DNA of 64,000 nt from Enchytraeus crypticus. Lineage: Eukaryota; Annelida; Clitellata; Enchytraeida; Enchytraeidae. The notes beneath the pieces are model-generated. The model saw only the letters and a program-made list of their open reading frames with translations, ran no database searches and had not been told where the DNA came from. Made by a program: the position numbers and the translations under genes. The stretch's first letter is position 1, and each line of letters opens with the position of its first letter. Below are positions 63,720-64,000 of this stretch, piece after piece. The stretch lies in contig CAJHZI010000649.1 of assembly GCA_905160935.1 (NCBI GenBank), positions 2,104,501-2,168,500 on the forward strand, read 5' to 3'.

Positions 63720-64000
63720 TGGAGGCGTGGCCTATCACGTGTGAAATAAAAAGAAGCGACGCGCGGGAATCTAGGCAGTCCGATAAACAGCGTGTGACTG
63801 TCGCGTGTGCGAGGAGAGTCTCTACATTAGGCAGTAAGCGTGGACTGTCGAGTAGTTATAAGCGTGTGCTAATAGTGTTTCATTAATAGCGCGGTGTGCG
63901 GCTTCTTGCAGATAAAAGCGTATACGTTTATATTAAGAGAGATATTAAGATACATTAAGTGATATATTAAGAGCATCGTACGTGATGAGATAATAGTTAT
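63720..64000 (+). promoter_or_regulatory. CpG-richer, promoter-like segment (unknown gene or LTR)
   Basis: GGAGGCGTGGCC, a CACGTG E-box, AAATAAAAAG (TATA-like) and GCGCGGGAA (an E2F-type site in reverse) fall within about 60 bp. CpG-containing sequence follows to the edge. This contrasts with the AT-rich DNA to its left. It could be a start region on either strand, possibly an alternative upstream end of the CDK1 gene, or a long terminal repeat. No coding sequence follows within the window. Confidence 0.3.

Overview
The window reads as nuclear DNA of an invertebrate metazoan. It is strongly AT-rich, intron-rich and crowded with microsatellites, minisatellites, tRNA-headed SINE-like repeats and decayed non-LTR retrotransposons. 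The phylum cannot be fixed from the sequence alone. Homology statements rest on remembered family sequences; no search was run.

Four host genes can be rebuilt exon by exon. (1) A TMEM268-like two-span membrane protein on the + strand (25889-31610; 5' exons not found, one phase gap). (2) A complete Pur-alpha-type nucleic-acid-binding protein on the - strand (seven coding exons, 40917 down to 35973, 256 aa). (3) A complete syntaxin-7/12-type Qa-SNARE on the + strand (ten coding exons, 43052-53864, 297 aa), head to head with the Pur gene across about 2.1 kb. (4) The C-terminal three quarters of a CDK1-type kinase on the - strand (five exons, 63299 down to 56843); its N-lobe exons lie beyond the right edge or are not visible. 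The genes belong to unrelated pathways (membrane protein of unclear role, RNA/ssDNA binding, endosomal fusion, mitotic kinase) and show no shared function.

Layout: 1-10,680 is gene-poor, with TA/TG tracts, short tandem repeats and SINE pieces. 10,690-14,640 is a nested retrotransposon mosaic. 14,650-25,880 holds another LINE fragment, a 1.2-kb 16-bp minisatellite with higher-order structure, a third LINE and a 50-bp minisatellite. 25,889-31,610 is the TMEM268-like gene, carrying a 33-bp minisatellite that begins at its own splice donor and an array of AP-1-like sites. 35,973-40,917 is the Pur gene, with a hAT-like MITE in one intron. 43,052-53,864 is the syntaxin gene, with an about 27-copy 30-bp VNTR in one intron. 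56,843-63,299 is the CDK1 gene, whose introns hold a 58-bp-arm palindrome, a triplicated splice-acceptor segment and several minisatellites. 63,720-64,000 is CpG-richer and promoter-like.

Most long open frames are artefacts of tandem repeats whose unit contains no stop codon. The points most worth following are the alternating intron phases that mirror the PUR-repeat triplication, the minisatellite made of splice-donor copies, the decoy acceptors and foldback in CDK1, and the AP-1-site array.
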